A DNA stretch of 64,000 nucleotides from assembly GCA_965153355.1 (NCBI GenBank), contig OZ231127.1, positions 32,798,001 through 32,862,000 of the forward strand. Reading direction: 5' to 3'. Below, in pieces: positions 10,599 through 21,200 of the stretch. Below the pieces are notes generated by a model, which was given only the letters and a program-made list of their open reading frames with translations, was not told the origin of the DNA and did no database searches. The first letter of the stretch is position 1. Each line of letters opens with the position of its first letter. This stretch comes from Flaccisagitta enflata (Eukaryota > Chaetognatha > Sagittoidea > Aphragmophora). Position numbers and translations under genes: made by a program.

Positions 10599-11113
10599 TT
10601 GGGTGCTTCACATAGCGAAAGTTGCTAATTTCTTTTCATCCTCTTGACCTAATGTGGAGTGGCCAATTTCAGGACCTTTACAATTTCTCTATCAAAAATC
10701 GTTCCGTTTTCCGTTTTTTAGAAAATTGTTTTTGAGAGCCTAATTTGTATATTGCAGTAGGATAAAAAAATATGCTGATCTTTTTTGAATTAGCTTTTAC
10801 AAATTTTTGCTCTTTTAAGAATTGTTAATCTGGCTTTTTTACCAGCTCTTTCGTAACTTATGCTGTGATATTTCAATTTATTTTTATAAAAATCATGATT
10901 TTCTAAAACTAACAATTGTTCCTTATGTAACAAGACTACACAGGATTTTGCTGAGTTCTGGGAAATCTGAGGAAACTTTAAGGTCAAAACAAAAACGGAA
11001 GATTGAAGGAATTTTGAAAAAAAGAAAACGGTCATCTTCATGATTTCTTTCACTCCATATTGGGTTAGCGGGACGAGAAGAAAATCAAATTTTTTGCTAT
11101 GCGAAGCCCCCAA
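10599..11113 (+). mobile_element. Mutator-type MITE, 515 bp, 9-bp TSD
   Basis: Inverted repeats TTGGGTGCTTCACATAGC and GCTATGCGAAGCCCCCAA are flanked by ATATCACAA at 10,590-10,598 and 11,114-11,122. It has the same length as the copy at 8,741. The small frames within are unrelated to any transposase. Confidence 0.92.
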
Positions 11114-11277
11114 ATATCACAAACTTACTTCGTGGGACCGCGTGGGCATGAGCTGATTTCTTGGATCGCGAAAAAAGTTTGAACAATTGTTGCGCCGGTT
11201 TATTGGATCTTGACGAACATGACGTCTGTGTATCGTTTGTTCTGCAGGGTTCAATATAATTGACAATTTCTCTCTGT

Positions 11278-11334
11278 CTTTCTTTATATCTTTCTTTATA
11301 TCTTTCTTTATATCTTTCTTTATATCTTTCTTTA

Positions 11335-11384
<50 letters not shown>

Positions 11385-11386
11385 TT
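11278..11386. repeat. Compound microsatellite (TTTCTTTATATC)n then (TTTC)n
   Basis: About five 12-bp units pass into TTTC tetranucleotides. Lys/Glu-Arg frames on the minus strand are artefacts. Confidence 0.95.
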
Positions 11387-11397
11387 GTTCTTTTTGG

Positions 11398-11536
11398 TCG
11401 CGGACAAGCGGCTCTACTAGACTTTTTATGCTGGTTCCGTCCATTTATCTGTCAGTCGGTCAATCGCGAAGTTGCTTTTTGGGGTTAACCGTTCCTGCCC
11501 CCCCCCCTGTCCACGAGAAGGATGGCCGTGTATCCT
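11398..11536 (+). mobile_element. AGTCGCG-family element, type A, diverged
   Basis: GGTCGCGGACAAGCGGCTCT head, GTCAGTCGGTC core, CTGCCCCCCCCCCTGTCCAC and GGCCGTGTATCC. The end runs into a TTTC microsatellite. Confidence 0.6.
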
Positions 11537-11639
11537 CTCCATCTTTCTTTCTTTCTTTCTGTCTTTCTTTCTTTCTTGCTTTTCTTACTCTTTCTTTCTC
11601 TGTTGGTCTTCATCTCTGACTAATTGATCAATTGTTTTT

Positions 11640-12024
11640 AATCAATTGTTTTCAAACGGATTTGGAAGACGTGTCTTTTACCTAAAGATCATCTCTGGGG
11701 TAAGCTGTAATAGACGGATCGCATTAAAGGCGCCGACGTGTTCCGTCGTGAGATGAGAACCGCCAACTTTCCCGTTGACAAAATTCAGGTTGCAAGGTTC
11801 GTAGTTGTTATAGTTGTAATACTAATTGCATGTCTTCATTGTAAAAAAGACAGCGGTTGATAAAAAAAAAAGAAAAAAGTACAGATTCGCTTCTTACGCG
11901 TATTCTCATGCTATCATCGATAAACCAAAAATCTAAGATTGCATTCTTTAATTCGCGTTGAACCACCTCTCGGTCTGGATATCTGAATTTTCATTGTAAT
12001 GACGCCTTCGAGGAACCGTGGGGA
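11640..12024. other. Unassigned sequence within the long Mutator-type element
   Basis: About 11,727-11,860 is open in both directions; the plus frame reads TDRIKGADVFRREMRTANFP and the minus frame VNGKVGGSHLTTEHVGAFNA. It could be a transposase or host exon relic, but no splice or start evidence decides. The rest shows nothing. Confidence 0.25.
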
Positions 12025-12064
12025 AGAGAAGAAAATCAAATTTTTTGCTATGCGAAGCACGCAA

Positions 12065-13240
12065 GTGTGACATACATCGGAGAATTATAGGCTGTGTGAC
12101 ATACATTTGAGAAAACTGGGTGGTGTGACATACATCGGAGATCTCTGGGCTGTGTGACATACATTGGAGAAAACTGGGTGGTGTGACATACATCAGAGAA
12201 TTCTGGGCTGTGTGACATACATCAGGGAAAACTGGGTGGTGTGATCAACGTCGGAGAATTCTGGACTGTGTGACATACATCAGAAAAAACTGGGTGGTGT
12301 GACATACATCAGAGAATTCTGAGCTGTGTGACATACATTGGAGAAAACTGGGTGGTGTGACAAACATCGGAGAATTCTGGGCTGTGCGACATACATTGGA
12401 GAAAACTGGGTGGTCTGACATACATCGGATAATTCTGGGTAGTGAGACATACATCGGAGAATTCTAAGCTGTGTGACATACATTGGAGAAAACTGGGTGG
12501 TGTGACATACTTCAGTAACCACTAAATTTAGGTCGTACCTAAAATTGGATATGTAAGTATATGAGTGGAAGCATATACTATACAGAAATGAGTAGCTTTT
12601 GAATTTGTAAGATACTTTTTGTTGCACATTTCATACAACGGAGAATTGTGGGTGGTGTGACATACATTGGAGAATTCTAGGCTGTGTCACATACATTGGA
12701 GAAAACTGGGTGGTGTGACAAACATCGGACAATTCTGATCTGTGTGACATACATAGAAGAAAACTAGGTGGTGTGACATACATTGGAGAAAACTGGGCTG
12801 TGTGACATACATCGGAGAAGACTGAGTAGTGTGACATACATCCGAGAATTCTAGGCTGTGTGAAATACATTGGAGAAAACTGGGAAGCGTGACATACATC
12901 AAAATTCTAGGCTGCGTGACAAAAATTTGAGAAAACTGGGTAGTGCGACATACATTGGAGAACTCTGGGCTGTGTGACATACATCGGAGAAAACTGGGTG
13001 GTGTGACATACATCGGAGAATTCTAGGCTGTGTGACATACATTGGAGAAAACTGGGTGGTGTGACATACATCAGAGAATTCTGGGTTGTGTGACATACAT
13101 TGTAGAATCCTAGACTGTGTGATCTACATTGGAGAAAACTGGGTGGTGTTACACACATTGGTGAATTCTCGACTGTGTGACATACATCGGAGAAAACTGG
13201 GTAATGTTACCAACATTGGAAAATTTTGGGCTATGTGACA
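12065..13240. repeat. 29-bp minisatellite, arrays 3 and 4
   Basis: Array 3 (12,065-12,505) continues array 2 across the Mutator-type insertion. About 130 bp of unrelated AT-rich sequence (12,506-12,639) separates it from array 4 (12,640-13,240). Units show both subtypes with higher divergence than array 2. Confidence 0.88.
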
Positions 13241-13671
13241 TACGCACACTGGGCTATGATAGGAAAAAACTCATACATGACCAAAATGTGTCGTAGAGCA
13301 TGACTATAATATTCTCTCTGTTTTTTTGAAACGTCAAGGAACGTCAGCCACTTGAGGGGAAAAGGAAACTACCTGGTTGTAGCCTATACTAAGCACTACC
13401 ACACATAAGCGGTACAGCCTCCCCAAATTCTCCGTTCTTTAGTGTGTAGCTTTGGGTTTCATGACATAGTGACGAGACGGTGACCAAGCACTAGCTCACT
13501 GTGATTTTCACTGACGTAATGAGAAACAGCTCTCTTAATTCTGCTATGATCATCCAATACCGAATTGGAGCTGCTTTACTTTTTCTTCACACTTTTTCTT
13601 TCTTTTTCCTCAGTTTTATATTTCAAACAAAAAAAGACGGAAAATGACAAAAAACGATCACGTTACGAAGA
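13241..13671. other. Unassigned sequence
   Basis: No supportable exon or repeat. Ordinary complexity. Confidence 0.4.
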
Positions 13672-13700
13672 ATGATGATGCTGACAACTGACGACGACGC

Positions 13701-13762
<62 letters not shown>

Positions 13763-13830
13763 TTAACGAAGCCGATGATGACGATGATGATGGCAACAAC
13801 AACACCAACAACAACAACAACAATAACGAT

Positions 13831-13870
<40 letters not shown>

Positions 13871-14046
13871 TTAACAACAACATTAACAACAACATTAACA
13901 ACAACATTGACAACAACATTGACAACAACATTGACAACAACGACAACAACGACAACAACGACAACAAGACAACAACGACAACAACGACAACAACGACAAC
14001 AACGACAACAACAATGACAACAACAATGACAAAAATGACAAAAATG

Positions 14047-14097
<51 letters not shown>

Positions 14098-14142
14098 ACA
14101 ACAAAAAGAAGAAGAACAACAAAACAAAAACAAAATCAACGA

Positions 14143-14175
<33 letters not shown>

Positions 14176-14210
14176 CGACAACAAGACAACAGCAACAACA
14201 AGATAACATC

Positions 14211-14262
<52 letters not shown>
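13672..14262. repeat. Trinucleotide array: (ACG)n then (AAC)n and variants
   Basis: A GAC/ACG repeat (13,690-13,762) passes into AAC, with interspersed ATT-AAC, GAC-AAC and AGA-AGA variants. All six frames are open and read as homopolymers (Asp, Asn, Thr, Gln, Val, Leu). A 241-codon plus-strand frame is best explained by the repeat, not by a gene. Confidence 0.95.
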
Positions 14263-14309
14263 CTGTCAATTACAAATGATGATCTCAGAAGAGGAAGAAC
14301 GCCAATCTG

Positions 14310-14315
14310 TGTGTG

Positions 14316-14362
<47 letters not shown>

Positions 14363-14381
14363 TCTCTCTCTCTCTCTCTCC
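14310..14381. repeat. (GT)n(CT)n compound microsatellite
   Basis: About 50 bp of GT then about 20 bp of TC. Confidence 0.95.
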
Positions 14382-14563
14382 GAGATTGTTTGGTTGAGAT
14401 GAAATGACGAGTTTGAAAGGTCGTGCGCTATTGACGATTTGATTCGATCTTTATTTGGACAGGAATAGTGAGGCCACTACCGCAAAAACGTGAAAAAAGC
14501 CCGTCTTCATTTCTATCACTCTTCGATTTTCATGCTTAATCACATTCATTTTTGTTATGTCGT

Positions 14564-14645
14564 CATTCATTCATTCATTCATTCATTCATTCATTCATTC
14601 ATTCACTTATTCATTCATTCGTTCATTCATTTATTCATTCATAAA
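14564..14645. repeat. (ATTC)n microsatellite
   Basis: Tetranucleotide TCAT/ATTC array with a few TTAT variants. Confidence 0.95.
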
Positions 14646-14738
14646 GAAAAATCGTTCATTAACATTTTCTCAATCAGTGAGGAGCACTTATTGGCCATAA
14701 TTTGGCCTAATTGTTTCTGTTTTTGCTTCTCTATTTTT

Positions 14739-14935
14739 AGTCGCGGACACGCAAGTTTACACTTTGCCGTGTCAGTCGGTCAGTCAGTTGGTTGGTCGGT
14801 CGGTTGGTCGGTCGGTTGGTTGGTTAGTCGGTTGCTTAGATAGTCGGTTGGTCGGTTGCCTAGTCGGTCAGTTTATCTGAACGTCGATAACATTTTTGAG
14901 TTTTGAGCGGTTTATGCGGCGCAAAAAAAAGTTTT
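14739..14935 (+). mobile_element. AGTCGCG-family element, right end truncated
   Basis: A T-run, AGTCGCGGACACGCAAGT, an expanded GGTCGGTTGGTC core, and GAGCGGTTTATGCGGCGC. No CCTTG end is found before the next element. Confidence 0.6.
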
Positions 14936-14985
14936 AGGTCGTATTAAATCCTATTTTATAGCAAAAGACATAACCTTTTGTTTTT

Positions 14986-15648
14986 GGGCAGCGGTCCCGA
15001 AGGGGACGAAGTCCTGTAGAACAGAGGGGGACTTTCACCGTCCGTTAGTCCCTTCATCAGACCCTCAGTTTCAAATCAGGCCTCTCAGGCCCAAATTCAG
15101 CCTCTCAGGTCTCAAATCCAGCCTCCCAGGCCTCAAATCTGGCCTCCCAGGCCTCAAATCTGGCCTCTCAGGCCTCAAATCTGGCCTCTCAGGCCTCAAA
15201 TCTGGCCTCTCAGGCCTCAAATCTGGCTTCTCAGGCCTCAAATCCAAATTCTCAGGCCTCAAACCTGGCCTCCCATGCCCCAAATTAGGCCTCTCAGGCC
15301 TCAAATCAGCCATCTAAACCTCAATTTATTGCTCCCAGGCTTCAAATCAGTCCTCTGGCCTTTCAAGCCTTAATCCAGCTCTCTCACGCCTCAAGTCAGC
15401 CTTTCAAGCTTCCAGTTGGCATTTTCAAGCCCTATATCAGCCTTCTTAGACCACAGTTTAGGCTCTTGAATGCCTTCAGTCAGCCCTCTATAGCATCTCA
15501 TCCACTTCTTCAGGTAGGACGAACGGAAGTCCCCCTGTGTTCTACAGGACTTCGTCCCCGCTGCCCTGCTTCCCCTCATTCCAATTCACAATCACTCAAA
15601 GCAGGGCAACGGGTATCGCTGACCACATATTGCCCTTGGGCGACCTGT
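14986..15648. mobile_element. Modular fold-back element, GACGAAGTCCTGTAGAAC type, 21-bp minisatellite core
   Basis: Left stem GGGCAGCGGTCCCGAAGGGG plus GACGAAGTCCTGTAGAAC. Its inverse lies at 15,530-15,565 (TTCTACAGGACTTCGTCC..GCTGCCCTG). The core has about eighteen units of GGCCTCAAATCTGGCCTCTC. Right tail: CAAAGCAGGGCAACGGGTAT and CGCTGACC. No coding capacity. Confidence 0.8.
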
Positions 15649-15695
15649 TTCTTTATTGGTTGGTCGGTCTGTGCCACTGTCCGAAACATTTTTTT

Positions 15696-16075
15696 AGTCG
15701 TGTGAACGCAACTCTAAAAGCCGCCATGACGGTCGGTTGGTCGGTCCGTAACATTTTTGAAATATCCGTAACATTTTTGAAATATAGCTTTAATCTTCAT
15801 TTTAAAGGTATTTCATGGTACTTTAGGGTACTTTGGGGTGCTTAAGGGTACTTTAGGGTACTAAAGGGTACTTTTGGTACTTTTGGATACTTTAGGGCAC
15901 TTTGGGTACTTCAGGGTACTTTAGGTACTTAAGGGTAGTTAAGGGTAATTTAGGGTGCTTAAGGGTACTTTAGGGTACTTTTGGTATAACAATAGGTATT
16001 TTAAGGTAATTATCATTATTTATGTAATTACCTTAATTATCTTTATTACCACGCGACTAAGGTTTGTTGACCTTG
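15696..16075 (+). mobile_element. AGTCGCG-family element, type B variant with GGGTACTTTA minisatellite
   Basis: Head AGTCGTGTGAACGCAACT, core GGTCGGTTGGTCGG, then a 10-bp-scale array of AGGGTACTTT units (15,800-15,990). The tail is CCACGCGACTAAGG..TTGACCTTG. The body repeat differs from the usual AAGTCATTTT, showing that the core sequence is exchangeable. Confidence 0.75.
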
Positions 16076-16200
16076 TTAAATTAGTATGAGCGGTTTATGC
16101 ATTACTGCTCCTGCCCAATCGTCGATGACTGCACTCGTTTTTATTTAAATTGGATTTAAAGCGACATAAGTCCAAAGTGTCATCCAATATGGTTTATATT

Positions 16201-16205
<5 letters not shown>

Positions 16206-16285
<80 letters not shown>

Positions 16286-16332
16286 CAAGAGAGCAAGAGA
16301 GCAAGAGAGCGAGAGAGCGAGAGAGCAAGAGA
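16206..16332. repeat. (GA)n microsatellite
   Basis: About 70 bp of perfect GA, then GAGC/AAGA variants. 16,333-16,635 is unassigned. Confidence 0.95.
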
Positions 16333-16635
16333 GCTATTTGAATATTGTCTAAGTTAAGGTACAATGAGAACGAGTGACTATTGAAAAAAAAGTTTGCGCT
16401 AAAGAGTAATAATGCTATTAGACTTTTTTGTTCCTACTATTGACTTGCGAAAATCCATTAAAAAAGATGATTTTTCTCATACTTGCTTCCTTTTGAGAGG
16501 TTTTGCAATAGGTAATAAAAATACAAGCTTGTGTTCATGAAGTTGAATGGAATAGAACGGCAAAGGTGGAGGTGGGAGGGACGTTGACCGGCGAATCTTA
16601 CGGTAATGAGGATGGCAAAAATAGTTGCTTTGGCT

Positions 16636-17195
16636 TAAGAGGGTGTGGTGTCTTTGGGGTGTCAGAGGTGGTGATTTAGGTGGGATTTGGGGTGGTCGGG
16701 TGGTTGTTGCATATGGTATGTGTAAATAAACTACTGTGTAGGTGATTTATGGGGTTGTGGTGTCTTTGGGGTGTCAGAGGTGGTGATTTAGTTGGGATTT
16801 GGGGTGGTCATGGTTGTTGCTTCAGCATATGTGTAAATAAACTACTGTGCAGGTGATTTATGGGGTTGTGGTGTCTTGGGGAAAAGTCAGGGAGGTGGTG
16901 ATTTAGGTGGGATTTAGCATCGGGTGGTTGTTGCCTATATATGTAAGATAAAATAAACTACTGTGTAGGTGATTTATGGTTGTGGTGTCTTTGGGAGGTC
17001 AGAGGTAGACGTAGGTGTGACTGTGTGGTCGGGTGGTTGTTGCCTATATGTGTAACAACCACTGTAGGTGATTTGCAGGTTGTGGTGTCTTGGGGTGTCA
17101 GAGGTGGTGATTTAGGATTTGGGTGGTCATGGTTGTTGCCTATGGTATGTGTGTAACAACCACTGTGTAGGTGATTTATGGGTTGTGGTGTCTTT
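16636..17195. repeat. Tandem repeat of about 105 bp (GTGGTGTCTTTGGGG unit)
   Basis: Five to six imperfect copies containing GGTGTCAGAGGTGGTGATTT, GGGTGGTTGTTGC and AACTACTGTGTAGGTGATTT. Later copies are shortened. No open frame is conserved between copies, so it is noncoding. Confidence 0.85.
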
Positions 17196-17755
17196 GCACA
17201 ATGGAATGTGGCTGAGATAGCCAGCGGTATGACACCATTTTGAAACTGCCTAAATCTGAAGGAAACACTTGCTAAAAACATTTTAGCATATTATTAACTC
17301 AGTCAATTTCAGCATAAAATAATCCCAGTTTAGTGCTTAAAAAGCGCTCAAAAATCATGATAATTAGAAAAAGAAAAAACGCCAAAAGCAGAGTAAAATT
17401 TTAGGGTCAAATTTTTTATCAACGATCATTCCAAGTCAAAACTTGACCACAATCTATTGAATTAGATCTATACTGAGGTTTAAAACCAAAAACTGACCCA
17501 TTTCTTCATTTCGCATAGTCCTCACCCAACCTTGAATTAGGGGCCTTCTTTCTCATTTATATGCATATACAAACTAATTCCCAGAAAAAACGCTGGGATC
17601 GCGGGCCTAAAGTTATCATAGAAAGATCACTATGGGTGTTGTTGATATGAAGACATAGTGAGAATAGGTCAAATTAGGGCCAACATACCTTTATCCTCCT
17701 GTTTTGATGATGAGTGAAATAGAGCTTTAATTCCTTTCTTTCTATCTCTATCTCT
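17196..17755. other. Unassigned AT-rich sequence
   Basis: Nothing supportable seen; a likely GCN1 intron if upstream exons lie further left. Confidence 0.4.
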
Positions 17756-18147
17756 CACATTAGTGATTTTAGGTCAATTCAAGTCAATTAATTTCAATTT
17801 AAGTCATTGTAGGTCAATTTAAGTCATTTAAAGTCTTTAGGTCAGTTGAGTTGAATTTAAGTCATTCTAGGTCAATTTAAGTCTTTTAAAGTCTTTTAAA
17901 GTCATTTTAAGTCATTTTAAGTCATTTTAAGTCATTTTAAGTCATTTTAAGTCAATTTAAGTCACTAAGTTATTTTAGTCATTTTAGGTCAATTCAAGTC
18001 AATTTAGGTCATTTTAAGTCATTTTAGGTCATTTTGAACCATTTTAAGTCATCTTCAATCAAATTCAATGACAGTCATTTTAGTTATGTGGTTATGTAAT
18101 AAAGTAATTATTTAAGTCTCGCACGCGACTTAGAGGTGTTGGCCTTG
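17756..18147 (+). mobile_element. AGTCGCG-family element, type B, left end missing
   Basis: About thirty units of the AAGTCATTTT/AGGTCAATTT 10-bp minisatellite, then AAGTCTCGCACGCGACTTAG, AGGTGTTGGCCTTG and TTTT. The palindrome head is absent. Confidence 0.75.
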
Positions 18148-18217
18148 TTTTCAAAACAAGATGCGCTTTCAGCCTTAGAAATTTTAAGTTGTAGCTCGTC
18201 CCCTATTACCAAAGCAG

Positions 18218-18421
18218 GTTGTTTGGGCCATTTGCTGCCCCATCTTCTGCGGCATCGACTCGCAGTTCTCAATGTCATTTTGTCTCAATGACATTTCTTC
18301 ATTGTCATTACCAATGCAGGTTGTTTGGGTCATTTGCTACCCCATCTTCTGCGGCATCGACTCGCAGTTCTCAATGTCATTTTGTCTCAATGACATTTCT
18401 TCATTGTCATTACCAATGCAG
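18218..18421 (+). repeat. Tandem duplication of the GCN1 exon 5' edge with its splice acceptor
   Basis: Two 102-bp units begin at 18,218 and 18,320 and precede the real exon at 18,422. Each contains TTACCAATGCAG (or AAAGCAG), the first about 40 bases of the exon (GTTGTTTGGG..CATCTTCTGC) and a stretch of intron (CAATGACATTTCTTCATTG). Reading from either upstream acceptor in the exon frame reaches TGA within the unit, so only the third acceptor gives an open protein. Confidence 0.9.
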
Positions 18422-20007
18422 GTTGTTTGGGTCATTTGCTACCCCATCTTCTGCCGCACGAGAAGGAGAATTTGATCAAGAACAATTTGTTGGAGACTGA
18501 TTCGTCTCTCGGCTGGGAAGTGGCTCACGGCAGAGCAGTCGCGCTCTTTGTAGCTCTCAAAGCAGCGCCAAAAGAAATCATTCACGATTATCAAAACGAA
18601 CTGCAAGAGGTAAAGACATGAAGCTTTGTAAATACTTAATGCCAAAGTTGTGTAAAGAATGATGCGGCTTGAGAGGCCTTATCAATCACAAAGTGGCATT
18701 ATTAGTTGGTTTCTTATGTCTTGTTAGTTAGTTTTGTTTTTGATAGCGAATATTGGTCAATGATTCTTAAAGATTTTCACGAAAATGAACGAGCGAATAC
18801 AACGAGCGAATACAATTTTTATATGTATTATTTTGCAGGTTCTTTTGGAGTACATGACAAATGATCGCGTGCCGGTGTGTCAGAGCGGACTCAGGGGCGT
18901 CTGCTTCTACTTTCTCGCTCTGCTTAATCCAGGTGAGCTACAACGTGGTTTGGGATGGCTTTGTTCTTACTTTCTTTCTCGGCTCAAACATACTTGTACC
19001 ATGCAATGCATGCTTACTTCTCGCCTACTTATTTGTTTGTTTCATTGTTTGTTTCATTGTTCTTGTTTGTTTCATTGATTCCTCGTTGCTCGCTTCTTTC
19101 ATTGATGGTTTGTCTCTTTGATCCTTCTTCCATTCTTTGATTCTTGCTGTATCTATATTTGATACGGCTTTCACTAACCCTCTTCCAATTTACTCCCACG
19201 CAGCTTCATCGGACGCAACCAACGGGGACGCGGCTCCCGCTTCCGTCCCTCCTTCGCTGCTGCAAGCTCTCGGCAAAACCATGAACCATTCCTCCAACGA
19301 AATCAAGACTCTCACCACTTCCGTCTTCATCTATCTGGCCAAGAATGCCAGTCAGCCTCTGGATTTGGCCTTCATCAAACCAGTTCTGGCCCAACTCATC
19401 AACGGAACGAAAGAAAAGAATTCGGCTGTGAGAGCCTCTTCTGAACAGGCGCTCGTTGCTTTGCTGAGACTTAGACACGGACAGGTATTTTTGATGCTTG
19501 TGTGTTTACGAGTACGGAATAAAGGTTGATGATGATGATGAATGACAACTATGGATATTGGATACCAATGATTATGTCAACGATTGTGTACGAGAAGTAT
19601 TTTGAATGACAATGATTTTATCAATATATTACTAATGACAGACTATCGACAAGTATCTGGAACGATCATGAATGACTCAATAGTAAATAACAATGATTAT
19701 GACGGACAAAAGCTATGAATAACTGGTTCATGGTTATGAAGGACTGTAATTGTTAACAAAGATTATTGACAATCATACTGAATCAATGATTGAATATGAT
19801 TGAGAATGACAATTATAGACAACGGTCTTACCCAAAACCTAACCTTCTCTCCTTTCAAATTTCTTTCAGGATCACATGACCAAATTGATTTCTGGTTTGG
19901 ACGCGGGACCGAAAGGCGCCCTAAATGACGTCATGAAATCACTCACCAAAGTCGCCTCTCAAAATGAACCCAAAGAAGAAGAAATGGACAATAGCATCGT
20001 TGTCTGA
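18422..20007 (+). CDS. GCN1: GCN1 C-terminal exons (eIF-2-alpha kinase activator)
   Basis: GCN1 is a giant HEAT-repeat protein that binds stalled or collided ribosomes and activates the eIF2-alpha kinase GCN2. Four exons are seen: 18,422-18,609, 18,839-18,932, 19,204-19,484 and 19,870-20,007, ending in TGA. All have GT-AG borders and matching phases (0, 1, 0). The translation follows the GCN1 C-terminus from family knowledge: a GCLGHLLPHL helix, WEVAHGRAVALFVALKAAP, VLLEYMTNDRVPVCQSGLRG, IKPVLAQLINGTKEKNSAVR, then LVALLRLRHGQ and a short acidic tail ending MDNSIVV (vertebrate tails are similarly acidic). Upstream exons are outside the window or hidden in 1-18,200. AATAAA motifs near 20,635 and 20,813 are possible poly(A) signals. 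The duplicated acceptor upstream is unusual. Confidence 0.92.
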
Positions 20008-20888
20008 AAAGGCGCATGCTGATATGGACAACGGCGTCGTTGCTTGATTTGGGTTGCATTATTCTTTAAGTTATCAATTACCTTTCCTGATAAGTTGTGA
20101 TATCGCAATCAAATAGGGTTGGTCTGTTCGTTAGTACGCGCCTTTATCCGTTCGTCCGTCTGCCGGCCAGTGTTTCTGTCAGTGTTAAAAATCGCGAAGA
20201 TGAGGCGTATATTGGCCCAGACGGGCTTGTTAATTAGGAAGTCATTAAAGTCATGATTCTCTGTAAACTTTGTCATCAGTGTCCACCAATGGTTTTTGGT
20301 TCACTTTCATCCGCATTCAAATGCAAACATTCCCTGAATTCGCGAATATTTGGCAATTATCGTAGAGAAAAATCGTTTAGAAAAATTTGTCTTTTCTGAT
20401 ATATGTCGCGAATCTCTTCGTCTTAACCGTCGCTGATGTTGTATTCTTTAAAAGAAGAAGTTTTGAGAAATTGTCTTTAAAAAATTCAATTTTCATTGAA
20501 GGCCTAGTCTATCTCTCGTTAGTCTTTCCTAATTAAAAAAAAAAGTCTTCTTTTGTTACTGATCTCATTTTTTCTTCGACTTCTGTGAAGAATGAATTAA
20601 CAATTGTTTCTTTCATTCGGTTAAAATGAATATGAAATAAAAAATCAAAATTGTTTTTCTATCTACAATTTGCCTTTTTCTTTTCTGCGGCACTGATCCC
20701 GTATAATCGCTCGAGATGAGCTCAGCTGTGTCATCACGGCCGCTCATCGGGTTCATGGGTACACTTGGCTGCCATGCATTCCTATATATATCATGTATTC
20801 ACGCATCAATAAAAACGCTTAGCACAATGGACATTGGACTAGTACAATGAAGTGAGACAAAGAGATCTTAAGATAGGCTACGAACTAA
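20008..20888. other. GCN1 3' flank
   Basis: Holds the presumed 3' UTR and candidate AATAAA sites (20,635-20,640 and 20,813-20,818). A decayed AGTCGCG-type fragment (GTTGGTCTGTTCG..GTACGCGCC..CCGTTCGTCCG) lies at 20,118-20,225. Otherwise nothing seen. Confidence 0.5.
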
Positions 20889-21200
20889 CAGGGGTGTATA
20901 TAGTTGAGCGGCTTTTGATTTTATTCCCCCCCCCTGCCTTTGATCTTCTTCCCAGCGACATGTCACGTCGCGTTACAAAATCAATGATTTTCTTCCCCAC
21001 AAAGCAATAAAACAGTATGGCTATAGAAGCTTAAATAGTGTTAGCAAAAAAGGTAGCAATCAGATATACTATTTGAATCACTAAAGTGTTAAATCTTTCA
21101 AAATTTTCTTTTTTCTTCTTTTCTAGCTTTTGATTATTTTCCCCATCTCCAAACCTTTTGATTTTATTCCCCCCCCCACCGGGGGTGGGAATACTCAACT
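20889..21200 (+). mobile_element. C-run inverted-repeat element (GATTTTATTCCCCCCC family)
   Basis: Left end GGGGTGTATATAGTTGAG then TTTTGATTTTATTCCCCCCC; right end TTTTGATTTTATTCCCCCCC, ACCGGGGGTGGG and AATACTCAACT. The outer 11 bases (AGTTGAG and CTCAACT) are inverted. The middle has CTTCCCAGCGACATG and GTTACAAAATCAATGATTTT. Copies occur at 40,587-41,470, 47,284-47,575 (minus) and 63,342-63,500. Confidence 0.7.

Larger units (their letters stand above)
6291..12064 (+). mobile_element. Mutator-type element, parent-like long copy with 9-bp TSD
   Basis: The left end TTGCGTGCTTCACATAG (from 6,291) and the right end GCTATGCGAAGCACGCAA (to 12,064) are inverted repeats, and GTGTGACAT flanks both ends. 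Joining the flanks restores an unbroken minisatellite phase. The first about 470 bp (to GGGTTAGCGGGAC at 6,762) and the last about 40 bp (GAGAAGAAAATCAAA onward) are the two halves of the 515-bp copies at 8,741 and 10,599. Those short copies therefore look like internal-deletion derivatives. No transposase is recognisable inside; the interior is filled with later insertions. Nine-bp target duplication is typical of Mutator-like elements. A caveat is that both flanks are satellite, so the TSD match alone would be weak. Confidence 0.65.

Noticed and set aside
13672-14397. A 241-codon frame of poly-Asp/Asn/Thr/Gln
   Set aside because: Pure trinucleotide repeat; all six frames are open and no unique flanking coding sequence is attached.
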